Source of the DNA: SHZI01 sp964417725
GTDB lineage: Bacteria; Pseudomonadota; Gammaproteobacteria; Steroidobacterales; GCA-2729495
Assembly: GCA_964417725.1 (NCBI GenBank)
Contig: CAYQIV010000012.1
Coordinates: forward strand, 34,450 to 98,449
Length of the DNA stretch: 64,000 bases
Reading direction: 5' to 3'
The notes under the pieces were generated by a model. It saw only the letters and a program-made list of their open reading frames with translations, was not told where the DNA came from and searched no databases. A program made the position numbers and the translations under genes. Shown here in pieces: positions 7,607-16,439 of the stretch (the stretch's first letter is position 1; every line of letters starts with the position of its first letter).

Positions 7607-9517
7607 TCAGGCTTTCGCTCCCGCGTCCCGGTTGCCCGCCTCCTGAAGAAGGATCCTGTTGAGTCGCTGGACGAAGGCCCCGGGGTCGGCGAGTTGCCCA
7701 CCATTGGCCAGGCATGCCTGGTCGAAGATCAGCAACGCGAGGTCCGTGGTCCGCTCGGCAACCTGCTCCGCCGCGAGGCGCCGCAGCAGCGGATGCACCG
7801 GGTTGATCTCAAGCACGGGCAGGGCATCGGGAACGGGCTGCCCGGCCGCCTTCATCAGCAGGCGCAGCTGCTCGCCCGGGTCATGCTCGCCGACGACCAG
7901 GCATGCCGCCGACTCGGTCAGCCGCCGGGTGACCCGCACGTCGCTGACCTGCCCACCCAGTTCGGCCTTGATACGCGACACCAGTGTGTCCGTTTCACCA
8001 TCGATGTCGTCCGTGGACGCAGCCTCGTCATCGAGCTTCAGCTCGCCCCGCTTCACATCGCGAAACTCGAGATCCTCGAACGCATGCAGGTGCGTCATCA
8101 ACCACTCGTCGATGGGCTCACCGAGCAACAGCACCTCGATGCCCCGCTTGCGAAACACCTCCAGGTGCGGGCTCGAGCGGGCCGCCTGGAAGCCCTGGGC
8201 GCAAACGTACCAGATGTATTTCTGGCCGGTCTGTTTGCGCGACACATAATCCGCCAGGGACTGGTCAGGGGTCTCCTGGCCGGTGTGCGTGGTGGAGAAG
8301 CGCAACAGCTTGGCGATGCGTTGGCTGTTCCCCGGGTCTTCGGCCGGGCCTTCCTTGAGGACCCTGCCGAATTGAGCCCAGAAGGTTGCGTACTTTTCCG
8401 GCTCCTCGGCGGCCATCCGCTCAAGCATGTCGAGGACGCGCTTGACCAGTGCCGCGCGCATCGACTCGACAGCGGCATCCTGTTGGAGCAGCTCACGGGA
8501 CACATTGAGAGGCAAATCGGCCGAATCGACGACACCGCGCACGAAGCGCAGGTAAAGCGGCAGGAATTGCTCCGCGTCATCCATGATGAAGACGCGCTTG
8601 ACATAGAGCTTGAGGCCGCGCGGCGCCGTGCGGTTCCAGAGGTCCCAGGGCGCATGGGCCGGGATATAGAGCAGGCATGTGTATTCGCGCCGGCCTTCGA
8701 CACGGTTATGGCTCCATGCCAGCGGCTCGCGGAAATCGTGGCTGACGTGGTTGTAGAAACCACGGTATTCCTCGTCACTGATCTCACTTCGGGGGCGCGT
8801 CCAGAGCGCCTGTGCGGCGTTGACGGTTTCCTCTTCGCCCGACCCTTCACCGCCCTCCCGCGCCTTCGTCATGCAGACCGGAAAGGCAATGTGGTCGGAG
8901 TAACGCCGGATCAGGGCCCTGACACGCTGCTCGTCGGCAAACTCCAGGGCATCTTCGCGCAGATGTAGCGTCACCTCGGTGCCGCGCGCCGGGCGATGCA
9001 CCGTCTCAACCTGGAATTCACCCTGGCCGTCGGACTGCCAGCGGACGCCTTCCGTGGCCGGCAGGCCCGCCTTGCGGGTCAATACCTCGACCTGCCCGGC
9101 GACGATAAACGAGGAATAGAAGCCGACGCCAAACTGACCGATCAGGTTGGCATCATTGCGCTGGTCGCCGGTCATGCGCGACAAGAACTCGCCCGTTCCT
9201 GACCGGGCGATCGTCCCCAGATGCTGTATCACCTCGTCACGCGACATGCCGATGCCGTTGTCGGTCACCGTGATCGTCTTGCGATCGGCATCGACGGCAA
9301 TGCTGATGCGCAGCACCGGATCGTCTTCGAGCAGCGAGGTATCGCCAATGGCCTCGAAGCGCAGCCGATCGGCGGCATCCGAAGCATTCGACACCAGCTC
9401 ACGGAGAAAGATTTCACGATTGCTGTACAGCGAATGGATCATCAGGTGCAGGAGCTTCTGCACTTCGGCCTGGAAGCCGCGGGTCTCCCGACCCTGTTCG
9501 GTTTGCACCTCGGTCAT
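7607..9517 (-). CDS. htpG: Hsp90-family molecular chaperone HtpG
   Basis: ATP-dependent cytosolic chaperone. Three ATGs occur in a row (9523, 9520, 9517); the third is best spaced behind GAGAGG and gives 636 residues, the usual length. The GHKL ATPase site is intact: RELVSNASDAADRLR (helix with the catalytic Glu and Asn), VTDNGIGM, and the lid region with GQFGVGFYSSF. The middle domain contains RAPWDLWNR-like and LPLNVSRELLQ motifs, and a dimerisation domain follows. It appears monocistronic. Bacterial htpG is usually heat induced; I did not find a convincing sigma-32 site by eye. Confidence 0.97.
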   Translation of the reverse strand: MTEVQTEQGRETRGFQAEVQKLLHLMIHSLYSNREIFLRELVSNASDAADRLRFEAIGDTSLLEDDPVLRISIAVDADRKTITVTDNGIGMSRDEVIQHLGTIARSGTGEFLSRMTGDQRNDANLIGQFGVGFYSSFIVAGQVEVLTRKAGLPATEGVRWQSDGQGEFQVETVHRPARGTEVTLHLREDALEFADEQRVRALIRRYSDHIAFPVCMTKAREGGEGSGEEETVNAAQALWTRPRSEISDEEYRGFYNHVSHDFREPLAWSHNRVEGRREYTCLLYIPAHAPWDLWNRTAPRGLKLYVKRVFIMDDAEQFLPLYLRFVRGVVDSADLPLNVSRELLQQDAAVESMRAALVKRVLDMLERMAAEEPEKYATFWAQFGRVLKEGPAEDPGNSQRIAKLLRFSTTHTGQETPDQSLADYVSRKQTGQKYIWYVCAQGFQAARSSPHLEVFRKRGIEVLLLGEPIDEWLMTHLHAFEDLEFRDVKRGELKLDDEAASTDDIDGETDTLVSRIKAELGGQVSDVRVTRRLTESAACLVVGEHDPGEQLRLLMKAAGQPVPDALPVLEINPVHPLLRRLAAEQVAERTTDLALLIFDQACLANGGQLADPGAFVQRLNRILLQEAGNRDAGAKA

Positions 9518-9621
9518 CATCATCCTCTCGGCATCCGGGGAAAGGTCACACCGGCCGTGCTCCGGCACGGCGGAGTACGAAGTATGGGGACAAAGCGCGC
9601 CTTTTCAAGGCGCCCGCGGGT

Positions 9622-9762
9622 TCAGCCGCCGATCAGCAGGAGGGCGGCAAGCGCACAGTGGCGCAAGGAGAGCGGGCGGCGACCCAGCCAGCGCAAGCGC
9701 AGAGCGTGCACCAGGCAGTCCACATGGTCGAGGATGCGGACCAGAGATTCCGGGTGCGGCAC
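9622..9762 (-). CDS. Possible 46-residue small membrane peptide
   Basis: A short open frame beginning with GTG just 3 bases after the stop of the upstream small frame (ends 9766) and in the same reading frame. It is Arg- and Leu-rich and ends in a hydrophobic stretch (CALAALLLIGG) that could insert in a membrane. I do not recognise it. The tight spacing suggests translational coupling, but a short GC-rich frame like this can arise by chance. Low confidence. Confidence 0.25.
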   Translation of the reverse strand: MPHPESLVRILDHVDCLVHALRLRWLGRRPLSLRHCALAALLLIGG

Positions 9763-9765
9763 GGA

Positions 9766-9945
9766 TCAGCGTGGACGGTCGGGACGCACGACCGACAGCC
9801 TCGGACGGGGTGGCTGGCGGCACTCGTCCTCATCCATGCGCAGGTAATCCCGCACGCTGTGCAGGACATGCTCGACCCACGCACGCCGGCGCAGCGTGTC
9901 TTCATTTTTGAAAACGACGGGGGTTTCGTTGTCGGTATCTGCCAT
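9766..9945 (-). CDS. Small hypothetical protein, 59 residues
   Basis: An acidic N-terminal half (starting MADTDNETPVV), a middle with regular amphipathic character (WVEHVLHSVRDYLRMDED), and a Pro/Arg-rich tail ending RPDRPR. Composition is unlike the Arg/Ala/Pro shadows around it, which favours real coding. There is no strong ribosome binding site at this ATG, and the frame stays open upstream, so the start is uncertain. I recognise no family. Confidence 0.4.
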   Translation of the reverse strand: MADTDNETPVVFKNEDTLRRRAWVEHVLHSVRDYLRMDEDECRQPPRPRLSVVRPDRPR

Positions 9946-10127
9946 GTGAATGGTCTGCCCGATGGTGTGTCCACATGCTAGGTCAATGGCGCCACGCTCG
10001 ACCATGCCAGATCTCACAACACCAGCGTGTAGGGCGTGGCGGGGCGGTAGCGTGCTCACGATTTCAGGAAAAGACTTCGTGTTGTTCTTCGTTATCGTCA
10101 AATGGCTTGCCCGAGCGCGCCGCCAGT

Positions 10128-10418
10128 CTATTCTTCCGGATTCCAGTTGCGCCGTACCTTGTCGCTCCAGTTCCTGTAACCCTTCCAGGTGTACAGGCTG
10201 GGGTCCATGGCGATGCGACGCTTGTCCGGCAGGTTGACGCGGCTGAGCCAACGGCGATAGGCGTCCCAGTTGCCAGGCTCCTGCCCGGCGGCGGTTTGGC
10301 CGCTGGCAGCCTGGCTGCGGTCGCCGAGCAGGGACCCCAGGCGCCTGACGGCGGTAACCGGCTGGCGTTCCTTGTCGGAGATCTCGGGTACGGGCGGCTG
10401 GGCTTTTTGCGTCGTCAC
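10128..10418 (-). CDS. Conserved-looking hypothetical protein, 96 residues
   Basis: Begins at a GTG preceded by GGAG six bases upstream, a good initiation site. The first half is Gln/Ala-rich and probably disordered. The C-terminal half is rich in Trp, Tyr and Arg (WDAYRRWLSRVNLPDKRR, then YTWKGYRNWSDKVRRNW), which is not how antisense shadows look in this DNA and suggests a small folded or nucleic-acid-binding segment. No signal peptide or membrane helix. The family is unknown to me. It lies downstream of ppnN on the same strand with about 120 bp between. Confidence 0.6.
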   Translation of the reverse strand: MTTQKAQPPVPEISDKERQPVTAVRRLGSLLGDRSQAASGQTAAGQEPGNWDAYRRWLSRVNLPDKRRIAMDPSLYTWKGYRNWSDKVRRNWNPEE

Positions 10419-10540
10419 GAATGACTCCGGCGTGCTGCTCTCGGGGAATCATTGTGGAAGCGGCAGCATCTTGCCGGAAGGAACTGCATCACAGGCAACT
10501 TGTCGCCACCTCGCACGCAGCGAAGCGGATCAGCGCTGCG

Positions 10541-11899
10541 TCACACGACGACCCTGTAGCAGGGCTCGTAGTGGTGCCCTGGCAACCGCATGCGCTGGTC
10601 GGCGACGAAGGCACGCAGCAACTCATCGAGCTGGCGCAGGATCGCCGGCTCCCCGCGAATCTCGAATGGACCCCGCGCCTCGATGGCGCGGATGCCGTCC
10701 TCACGGATGTTGCCGCTGACGATCCCGGAAAATGCACGGCGCAGGCTCGCGGCCAGATCTGTCGATGGCATGTCGCGACGGATCTCCAGGTTGGCCATCG
10801 ACTCATGAGTGGCGACAAAGGGCTGCTGGAAGATGTCCGGGAGCGATAGACGCCAGTTGAAGTAATAGGCATCGCTGCGCTGGCGGCGGAAGTCACGCAC
10901 TGCACGCACACCAACCAGCACGCGACTGGCAACGGCAGCCGGGTCGCCGACGATGATCTGGTAGCGCCCGGCCGCTTCGGCACCCAGCGTCGCGCGGATG
11001 AACCTGTCGATGCGGGCAAGGTAGTCGCGACTCGATTCCGGGCCAGTCAGGATCATGGGCAGCGGCACGTCCCGATTGGCGGGATCGAGCAGCACGCCGA
11101 GCAGGAAGAGGATCTCCTCGGCCGTCCCGACACCACCAGGGAAGATGACAATGGCGTGGGCCAGACGGACGAACGCCTCAAGGCGCTTTTCCATGTCCGG
11201 CATGATCACCAGCTCGTTGACGATCGGGTTGGGCGACTCGGCGGCGATGATGCCAGGCTCCGTCACGCCGACATACCGTCCATGGCGCACCCGCTGCTTC
11301 GAATGGCCGATGGTGGCGCCCTTCATCGGGCCTTTCATCGCCCCGGCCCCACACCCTGTACAAACATCAAGACGGCGCAGGCCAAGCTGATAGCCGGTCA
11401 CCTTGGTGTAATCGTATTCCTCGCGGTTGATGGAATGTCCACCCCAGCACACCACCAGGCTCGACTCGATGCCCGCGCGCAGCACGCCGGCATTGCGCAG
11501 GATATGGAACACCGCATTGGTGATCCCGGCACTGCTCTGCAGGTCGAAATGACCGTTGGCAAACACCTCGTTGTTGATATAGACGACATCGCGGACCACC
11601 GTGAACAGCAGTTCACGTATGCCCCGGATCATTTCACCGTCGACGAAGGCACTCTCCGGAGGGTTGGTCAGTGAAAGCTTGAGGCCGCGGTCCTGCTGCA
11701 CGATGCCGATGTCGAAGTCGTGGTAGCGGGCCAGCACCTCGCGCGTGTCATCGGTCACGCTGCCCACGTTGAGCACGGCCAGCGCGCAGCGGCGCAGCAG
11801 TTCGTGCTGACCGCCCTCCCCCGTCGAGCGCAGGCGATTGACTTCCTGTTGCGAAAGGACCTCGAGGGAACCTTCCGGCATGACTTCGATGAGCGTCAT
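10541..11899 (-). CDS. ppnN: Nucleotide 5'-monophosphate nucleosidase PpnN (YgdH, LOG family)
   Basis: Cleaves purine and pyrimidine mononucleotides to the base and ribose 5-phosphate; the E. coli enzyme is stimulated by (p)ppGpp. From the ATG at 11899 the product is 452 residues, matching E. coli PpnN. The N-terminal domain (LSQQEVNRLR, NPPESAFVDGEMIRGI) and the central LOG fold with PGGVGTAEE are both present; the latter is the phosphoribosyl-binding and catalytic motif of lysine-decarboxylase-like nucleosidases. The long form with an N-terminal regulatory domain separates it from short LOG proteins. Confidence 0.93.
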   Translation of the reverse strand: MTLIEVMPEGSLEVLSQQEVNRLRSTGEGGQHELLRRCALAVLNVGSVTDDTREVLARYHDFDIGIVQQDRGLKLSLTNPPESAFVDGEMIRGIRELLFTVVRDVVYINNEVFANGHFDLQSSAGITNAVFHILRNAGVLRAGIESSLVVCWGGHSINREEYDYTKVTGYQLGLRRLDVCTGCGAGAMKGPMKGATIGHSKQRVRHGRYVGVTEPGIIAAESPNPIVNELVIMPDMEKRLEAFVRLAHAIVIFPGGVGTAEEILFLLGVLLDPANRDVPLPMILTGPESSRDYLARIDRFIRATLGAEAAGRYQIIVGDPAAVASRVLVGVRAVRDFRRQRSDAYYFNWRLSLPDIFQQPFVATHESMANLEIRRDMPSTDLAASLRRAFSGIVSGNIREDGIRAIEARGPFEIRGEPAILRQLDELLRAFVADQRMRLPGHHYEPCYRVVV

Positions 11900-11958
11900 G
11901 GGTGTTCGTCCCGGCAACCACCACCCATCCCGCCGGCTGCCGCAGTCATCATGGGGGA

Positions 11959-12459
11959 TCAGGGCAGGATATCGATCGGGGTGTTATCCGGCGTCATCAG
12001 CCAGATATCGACCATCGCCGAGTTGGAGACCGCAATGCAGCCGTTGGTCCAGTCGCGTGTCCGGTAATAGTCGAGCGGGCGGGTTGGCCGGTTGGGCAGT
12101 CCGTGGATCATGATCTGCCCTCCGGGCTGGACGCCGGCGCTGGCTGCACGCCGCGCGTCATCGGCATTGGGGTAGGACACCCGGATGGAAAGGAAATAAT
12201 CACTGTTCGGGTTGCGTCCGGACAGCAAATAACTGCCCTCCGGCGTGCGGAAATCACCCTCGCGCTGTTTGTGACCGCTGGGCGCCAGGCCGAGCATGAC
12301 ATCGAAACTGCGCAGCACCCGGTCTTCCTTGAGCAGCAGCAGCTTGCGGTCGGCCTTGCGCACGACAACGCGATCTGCGGTTTCCATGCTGCCGGCGACA
12401 ACCGGCGGCGTGCCGGCAAAAAGCAACAACAGCACGGCCATGGCCATTGACCTGGTCAC
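11959..12459 (-). CDS. L,D-transpeptidase (YkuD domain), exported
   Basis: Predicted periplasmic enzyme that cross-links peptidoglycan or attaches proteins to it. The GTG at 12459 is preferred: a GGGGGGA stretch precedes it and it yields a compact signal peptide (AMAVLLLLFAGTPPVVAG) and 166 residues. Upstream in-frame ATGs exist up to 12558. The catalytic core shows IMIHGLP and the cysteine motif TNGCIAVSN, a variant of the usual SxGCI/LR motif with Asn-Gly before the Cys. It lies about 95 bp downstream of an MltD-type transglycosylase, so both probably act on peptidoglycan. Confidence 0.85.
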   Translation of the reverse strand: MTRSMAMAVLLLLFAGTPPVVAGSMETADRVVVRKADRKLLLLKEDRVLRSFDVMLGLAPSGHKQREGDFRTPEGSYLLSGRNPNSDYFLSIRVSYPNADDARRAASAGVQPGGQIMIHGLPNRPTRPLDYYRTRDWTNGCIAVSNSAMVDIWLMTPDNTPIDILP

Positions 12460-12554
12460 GCTGCGTCCCCCCGTGTGGAATGCCATGCTCATCGCGCGGC
12501 ACATCAAAGAGGAAAGACGGAGCCGCGTCAAGGCCGTGGTCGACGGGTTGCGGA

Positions 12555-14084
12555 TCAACCGCCACCCTTGCGCAGCCGCAAGCGCTGGCCGGGGTAGATC
12601 CGGTGAGGGTCATGAAGGTCGTTGTAGGCAACGAGCTGGCGCTGCGATACACCTGTGCGCTTCGCGATCAGCGCCAGTGAGTCACCCCTTCGCACCACGT
12701 AGGTGGCACCCCCGCCGGCTCCAGGACTGACCTCGCCACCCCCTGTCGGGCCACCGGGCAATGTCAGGCGCTGGCCGACCCTGATCATGTGCTTGCTGCG
12801 CAAGTTGTTCAGCGCGACCAGTCTCGCCGTCGTCGTACCATGACGCCGGGCGATCGTCGAAAGGCTTTCCCCGGGCCGCACGACGTGGACGGCATCGGCA
12901 ACCTGTGCCGTCATCCGCTCACTCGCCGGGACGGCGGCGAGGCGTTCGGCGGCAGCGTCCTCGTCCAGCACAGCTGCAGGTAAACGCAGGCCGTAACCGC
13001 GCGGCACGTACTTCCTGCCCTCCCAGACAGGCGCCAGCAAGGCCGGGTTGTGCGCACGCAGCGTGCTGCGCGGGACGCCGAGGCGCTGCTCGAGCGTGTC
13101 GACACGCATGTAAGCCGGCAACACGATCTCGACATGCGGCTCCGGCACATCGGGGCGGACGTCGCCGAAGTAGCGGTTGGCGGCCTGCTCGACTTCTCGC
13201 GCCGCCAGGAAAGAGACGTAGAAATTCCGCGATGCGAAGCCGAAGGCCCGGCCTTCGTAATGCCTGACGATGGTCTCGATATCCCGTGTGCCCATCACAT
13301 CCACGGCACGCCTCATTCCGTTCACACCGTGGTTGTAGGCCGTGATGGCTAACGGCCAGCTGTCGAGCTGATCGTAGTTGGCACGCAGCAGGCGCGCCGC
13401 CGCCACGCTGGAACGGTAGGGGTCGCGGCGTTCATCGACAGCCATATCGACGCGCATGAACTGGCGGCCCGTGCCGGGCATGAACTGCCACAGTCCGACC
13501 GCACCGGCGTAAGACCCGGCAGCCGGATTGAACGACGACTCGACATGCGGCAGTGCTGCCAACCCTTCAGGTACCCCGGCCATGCGCAGGCTGTCCGTGA
13601 TGTGTCCCTGCCAGCGACCGGCCCGGACGAGCCCTTGCTGGAAACGGTCGGCAAGACCCTGCTGGACGCGGACACGGCGGGCCGCCTCACGCAATGCATC
13701 GTTGCTGATGTCGGCCGGCCACGGCGCCAGCGCCTTGCGCTGCTCGGCACTGAGGTGTCTGCGGTTGCCGTTGGCGACCGCCAGCAGGACCTGCTCGTGG
13801 TGCCTGCGTGCGCCGTCCATGCGGCGACGGCGCTCCGAGTCGCTGACCCCCTGCGGCAACGCGATCCGGGCGTACACCACGTCGAGATGCCGGCTGTCGT
13901 GGACGAGAAACGCACTGCTCGGCGTTTCGGCGAATACCCGCTGCCAGAACGCGACGTCCGGCATCAACCCCGGTGGCTTGGGCAGCAGACTATCGGCCAA
14001 TGCGCCATGCAGGCAGAACAACAGACCGGCCAGCAGGCCGATTCGCCCTTTGCGCACCGCGGCTCCCCGAGACCGTATCGCCAT
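12555..14084 (-). CDS. mltD: Membrane-bound lytic murein transglycosylase D with two LysM domains
   Basis: Cleaves the beta-1,4 bond between MurNAc and GlcNAc in peptidoglycan, forming 1,6-anhydro ends. From the ATG at 14084 it has 509 residues: a signal peptide (LLAGLLFCLHGALA; no convincing lipobox), an SLT domain with the catalytic Glu in HVESSFNP, followed by GLWQFMPGTGR and ITAYNHGVNGM, and two C-terminal LysM repeats (HVVRPGESLSTIARRHG and YVVRRGDSLALIAKRTG). An L,D-transpeptidase follows on the same strand. About 115 bp separates it from the divergent lipoprotein gene. Confidence 0.9.
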   Translation of the reverse strand: MAIRSRGAAVRKGRIGLLAGLLFCLHGALADSLLPKPPGLMPDVAFWQRVFAETPSSAFLVHDSRHLDVVYARIALPQGVSDSERRRRMDGARRHHEQVLLAVANGNRRHLSAEQRKALAPWPADISNDALREAARRVRVQQGLADRFQQGLVRAGRWQGHITDSLRMAGVPEGLAALPHVESSFNPAAGSYAGAVGLWQFMPGTGRQFMRVDMAVDERRDPYRSSVAAARLLRANYDQLDSWPLAITAYNHGVNGMRRAVDVMGTRDIETIVRHYEGRAFGFASRNFYVSFLAAREVEQAANRYFGDVRPDVPEPHVEIVLPAYMRVDTLEQRLGVPRSTLRAHNPALLAPVWEGRKYVPRGYGLRLPAAVLDEDAAAERLAAVPASERMTAQVADAVHVVRPGESLSTIARRHGTTTARLVALNNLRSKHMIRVGQRLTLPGGPTGGGEVSPGAGGGATYVVRRGDSLALIAKRTGVSQRQLVAYNDLHDPHRIYPGQRLRLRKGGG

Positions 14085-14198
14085 GGGCCAATCATAACCA
14101 CAGCAAGCCAATCCCGCTTCAGCGAAGTCTGCAAAACTGTTACGGTTTCACGGTAATTCTTCTGGCTTTCACCCATCTTCAGGATCTTCTTCGCCAGC

Positions 14199-15461
14199 AT
14201 GGATCATCCGGGCGTGCGTTTGCTGCTGTGTGCAGGGTTGGGACTGGCGTTGCTGCTCACCGGTTGCGAGCGCCGTACCGCGTCAGCACCCGCGGCGCCG
14301 CCCGCCGGGCAGGCCGCGGAACACGCCGCCGGGCCAGGGGCGCCCGAGCCAGCCCCCGTGGCGCCGCCGCCGGTGATCGGCGACGAGGTGCAGCACCCCG
14401 CCGGCAGTGGCGGCAACGGGGGTGCCCTGGTCCTGCTTGGGCAGACGATCAGCGCGGGATCGACGCGTCGCCTCAGCTGGTCCGGCGGCCAGTCTTTCGA
14501 TGGGACGGTTGCGGAAACACCCGTGCTGGTGGTCAACGGGGTCGCCGATGGCCCCACGCTATGCCTCACCGCAGCAGTGCACGGCGACGAGCTGAATGGC
14601 ATCGAGATGGTGCGGCGAACCCTGGAGGACCTCCAGCCGGGGAAACTCAGCGGCGCGGTGATCGGCATCCCGATCGTCAACCTGCAGGGCTTCCGGCGCA
14701 GCACCCGTTACCTGCCGGACCGCCGTGACCTCAACCGCTATTTTCCGGGGAATGCCAACGGCAGCGCCGCCTCGCGCATCGCCCGCTCGTTGTTCGACAA
14801 TGTCATCGTCCACTGCGACGGGCTGGTGGACATCCATACCGGTTCGCTGAACCGCACCAATTTGCTGCAGATCCGCGCTGACCTGCACGACGAGGGGGTC
14901 AGGGCGTTTGCCGGGGCCTTCGGCAACATCGTCATCGTGCACAATCCGGGGACCCCCGGCACATTGCGCCGTGCGGCGGTCGATCACGGCATACCGGCCG
15001 TCACGCTCGAGGCAGGGGAACCCGGCCGACTGCAGTCGGCACAGGTCAGGGCGGGAACCGCGGGAATCCGGCACCTGATCCAAGGCCTGGGCATGACGCG
15101 CAAAGTCCGCCTGCTCAAGGAGCCGCGGCCCATCTACTACCGTGCCAAGTGGATCCGCGCCGACTTCGGCGGCATTCTCTTCTCGCTGGTGCGACTCGGC
15201 CAGGTCGTGGCGATCGGCGACATCCTCGGCACGGTCACCGACCCGATCACCAACGAGCAGAACCTGATCTACTCGACGGTCCCCGGCCGCATCATCGGCA
15301 TGGCGCTGAACCAGGTCGTGATGCCGGGATTCGCCGCCTTCCACATCGGTATCGAGGCCGAAGCAGAGCCGAATGGCTCAGCACTCGAGCCGCCGCCTGC
15401 CCCGTTCCAGGCACCCGCCGAGACCAACGGTATGGGCTATGGCGAGGAGCGCCCCGAATAA
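14199..15461 (+). CDS. Succinylglutamate desuccinylase/aspartoacylase-family zinc hydrolase, lipoprotein
   Basis: 420 residues with a lipoprotein signal peptide (lipobox LLTGC, Cys about residue 24), an Ala/Pro-rich linker and an M14-like zinc deacylase domain. Zinc ligands are visible in VHGDELNG (His and Glu) and VDIHTGS (His). The C-terminal beta domain includes the segment around LGQVVAIGDILGTV, as in AstE/AspA-like proteins. Substrate is unknown; family members remove acyl groups from amino acids or peptides. A lipid anchor on this family is notable and points to a periplasmic substrate. Transcribed alone, divergent from mltD. Confidence 0.85.
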   Translation: MDHPGVRLLLCAGLGLALLLTGCERRTASAPAAPPAGQAAEHAAGPGAPEPAPVAPPPVIGDEVQHPAGSGGNGGALVLLGQTISAGSTRRLSWSGGQSFDGTVAETPVLVVNGVADGPTLCLTAAVHGDELNGIEMVRRTLEDLQPGKLSGAVIGIPIVNLQGFRRSTRYLPDRRDLNRYFPGNANGSAASRIARSLFDNVIVHCDGLVDIHTGSLNRTNLLQIRADLHDEGVRAFAGAFGNIVIVHNPGTPGTLRRAAVDHGIPAVTLEAGEPGRLQSAQVRAGTAGIRHLIQGLGMTRKVRLLKEPRPIYYRAKWIRADFGGILFSLVRLGQVVAIGDILGTVTDPITNEQNLIYSTVPGRIIGMALNQVVMPGFAAFHIGIEAEAEPNGSALEPPPAPFQAPAETNGMGYGEERPE

Positions 15462-15491
15462 CCCCGGCGGAGCCGCAAACACCGCCCGCGG

Positions 15492-16385
15492 TCAGCCGGG
15501 ACCGGGGTTGCTCCTGAGGGCGGCAATGCGCTCGGTCAGCGGCGGGTGCGACATGAACAGGCGGCCAAAACGGCCCCGCACCCCACCCGAGATACCGAAG
15601 GCTTTGAGGCTGTCCGGCAACTGGGCCGGCTGGTGGGCCCGCTGCAGGCGCTCGAGTGCCGCGATCATGTTGTTGCGCCCGGCAAGCCGTGCGCCGCCGG
15701 CGTCCGCGCGAAACTCACGCTGGCGGGAGAACCAGAAGACAATGGTGCTGGCGAGGATGCCCAGCACCAGTTCGCACACCAGCACGGTGATCCAGAAACC
15801 GGGGCCGTGACCCCGCTCGTTGCGGAACACGGCCTGGTCGATGAACCGGCCGATGATCCGTGACAGAAAGATGACGAAAGTGTTGACGACGCCCTGAATG
15901 AGCGTCAGCGTGACCATGTCGCCGTTGGCCACATGCGAGATCTCGTGGCCGAGCACTGCCTCGACTTCATTGCGATCCATCTGGCGCAGCAGGCCGGTGC
16001 TGACGGCGACCAGCGCCGAGTTGCGCCGCGCACCCGTGGCGAAGGCATTGACATCGGGGGCATCGTAGACCGCCACCTCGGGCATGCCGATACCGGCCTG
16101 GGCCGCCTGGCGCTGGACGGTCGCCAGCAGCCAGCGCTCCTCCTCGTTGCGCGGCTCGGCGATGACACGGGCGCCCGTCGACCACTTGGCGATCATCTTC
16201 GACATGGCCAGTGAGATGAACGATCCGCTGAAACCGATGATCGCGGCAAAGACCAGCAGGCTGTTCAGGTCCTGCCCGGTCGAGGCGGCATAGCGGTCGA
16301 TGCCGAGCAGGCGCAGGGACACCGACAGCACGATCAGTACGGCGAGGTTGGTGGCGAGGAAAAGCAGGATCCGTTTCACTGGCAT
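15492..16385 (-). CDS. htpX: Membrane zinc metalloprotease HtpX
   Basis: Inner-membrane quality-control protease whose catalytic site faces the cytoplasm. Starting at the ATG at 16385 gives 297 residues. Two N-terminal transmembrane helices, the zinc site HEISH followed by MVTLTLIQG, two further hydrophobic segments and the third ligand Glu in REFRADAGGARLAG are all present. In E. coli htpX is in the Cpx regulon, which fits the two Cpx-like systems further along, but I see no CpxR site here. Convergent with the zinc deacylase gene. Confidence 0.95.
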   Translation of the reverse strand: MPVKRILLFLATNLAVLIVLSVSLRLLGIDRYAASTGQDLNSLLVFAAIIGFSGSFISLAMSKMIAKWSTGARVIAEPRNEEERWLLATVQRQAAQAGIGMPEVAVYDAPDVNAFATGARRNSALVAVSTGLLRQMDRNEVEAVLGHEISHVANGDMVTLTLIQGVVNTFVIFLSRIIGRFIDQAVFRNERGHGPGFWITVLVCELVLGILASTIVFWFSRQREFRADAGGARLAGRNNMIAALERLQRAHQPAQLPDSLKAFGISGGVRGRFGRLFMSHPPLTERIAALRSNPGPG

Positions 16386-16439
16386 CAGCTCCGTCTGTAC
16401 AGTTCTCTGGAACGTCAAATGGGCGCGGTCGGGTCGTTT

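Noticed and set aside
9766..10452. Single 228-codon minus-strand frame covering the small ORFs
   Set aside because: Its N-terminal two thirds is Arg/Pro-rich shadow of the 96-residue frame; only the C-terminal ~59 residues look protein-like.
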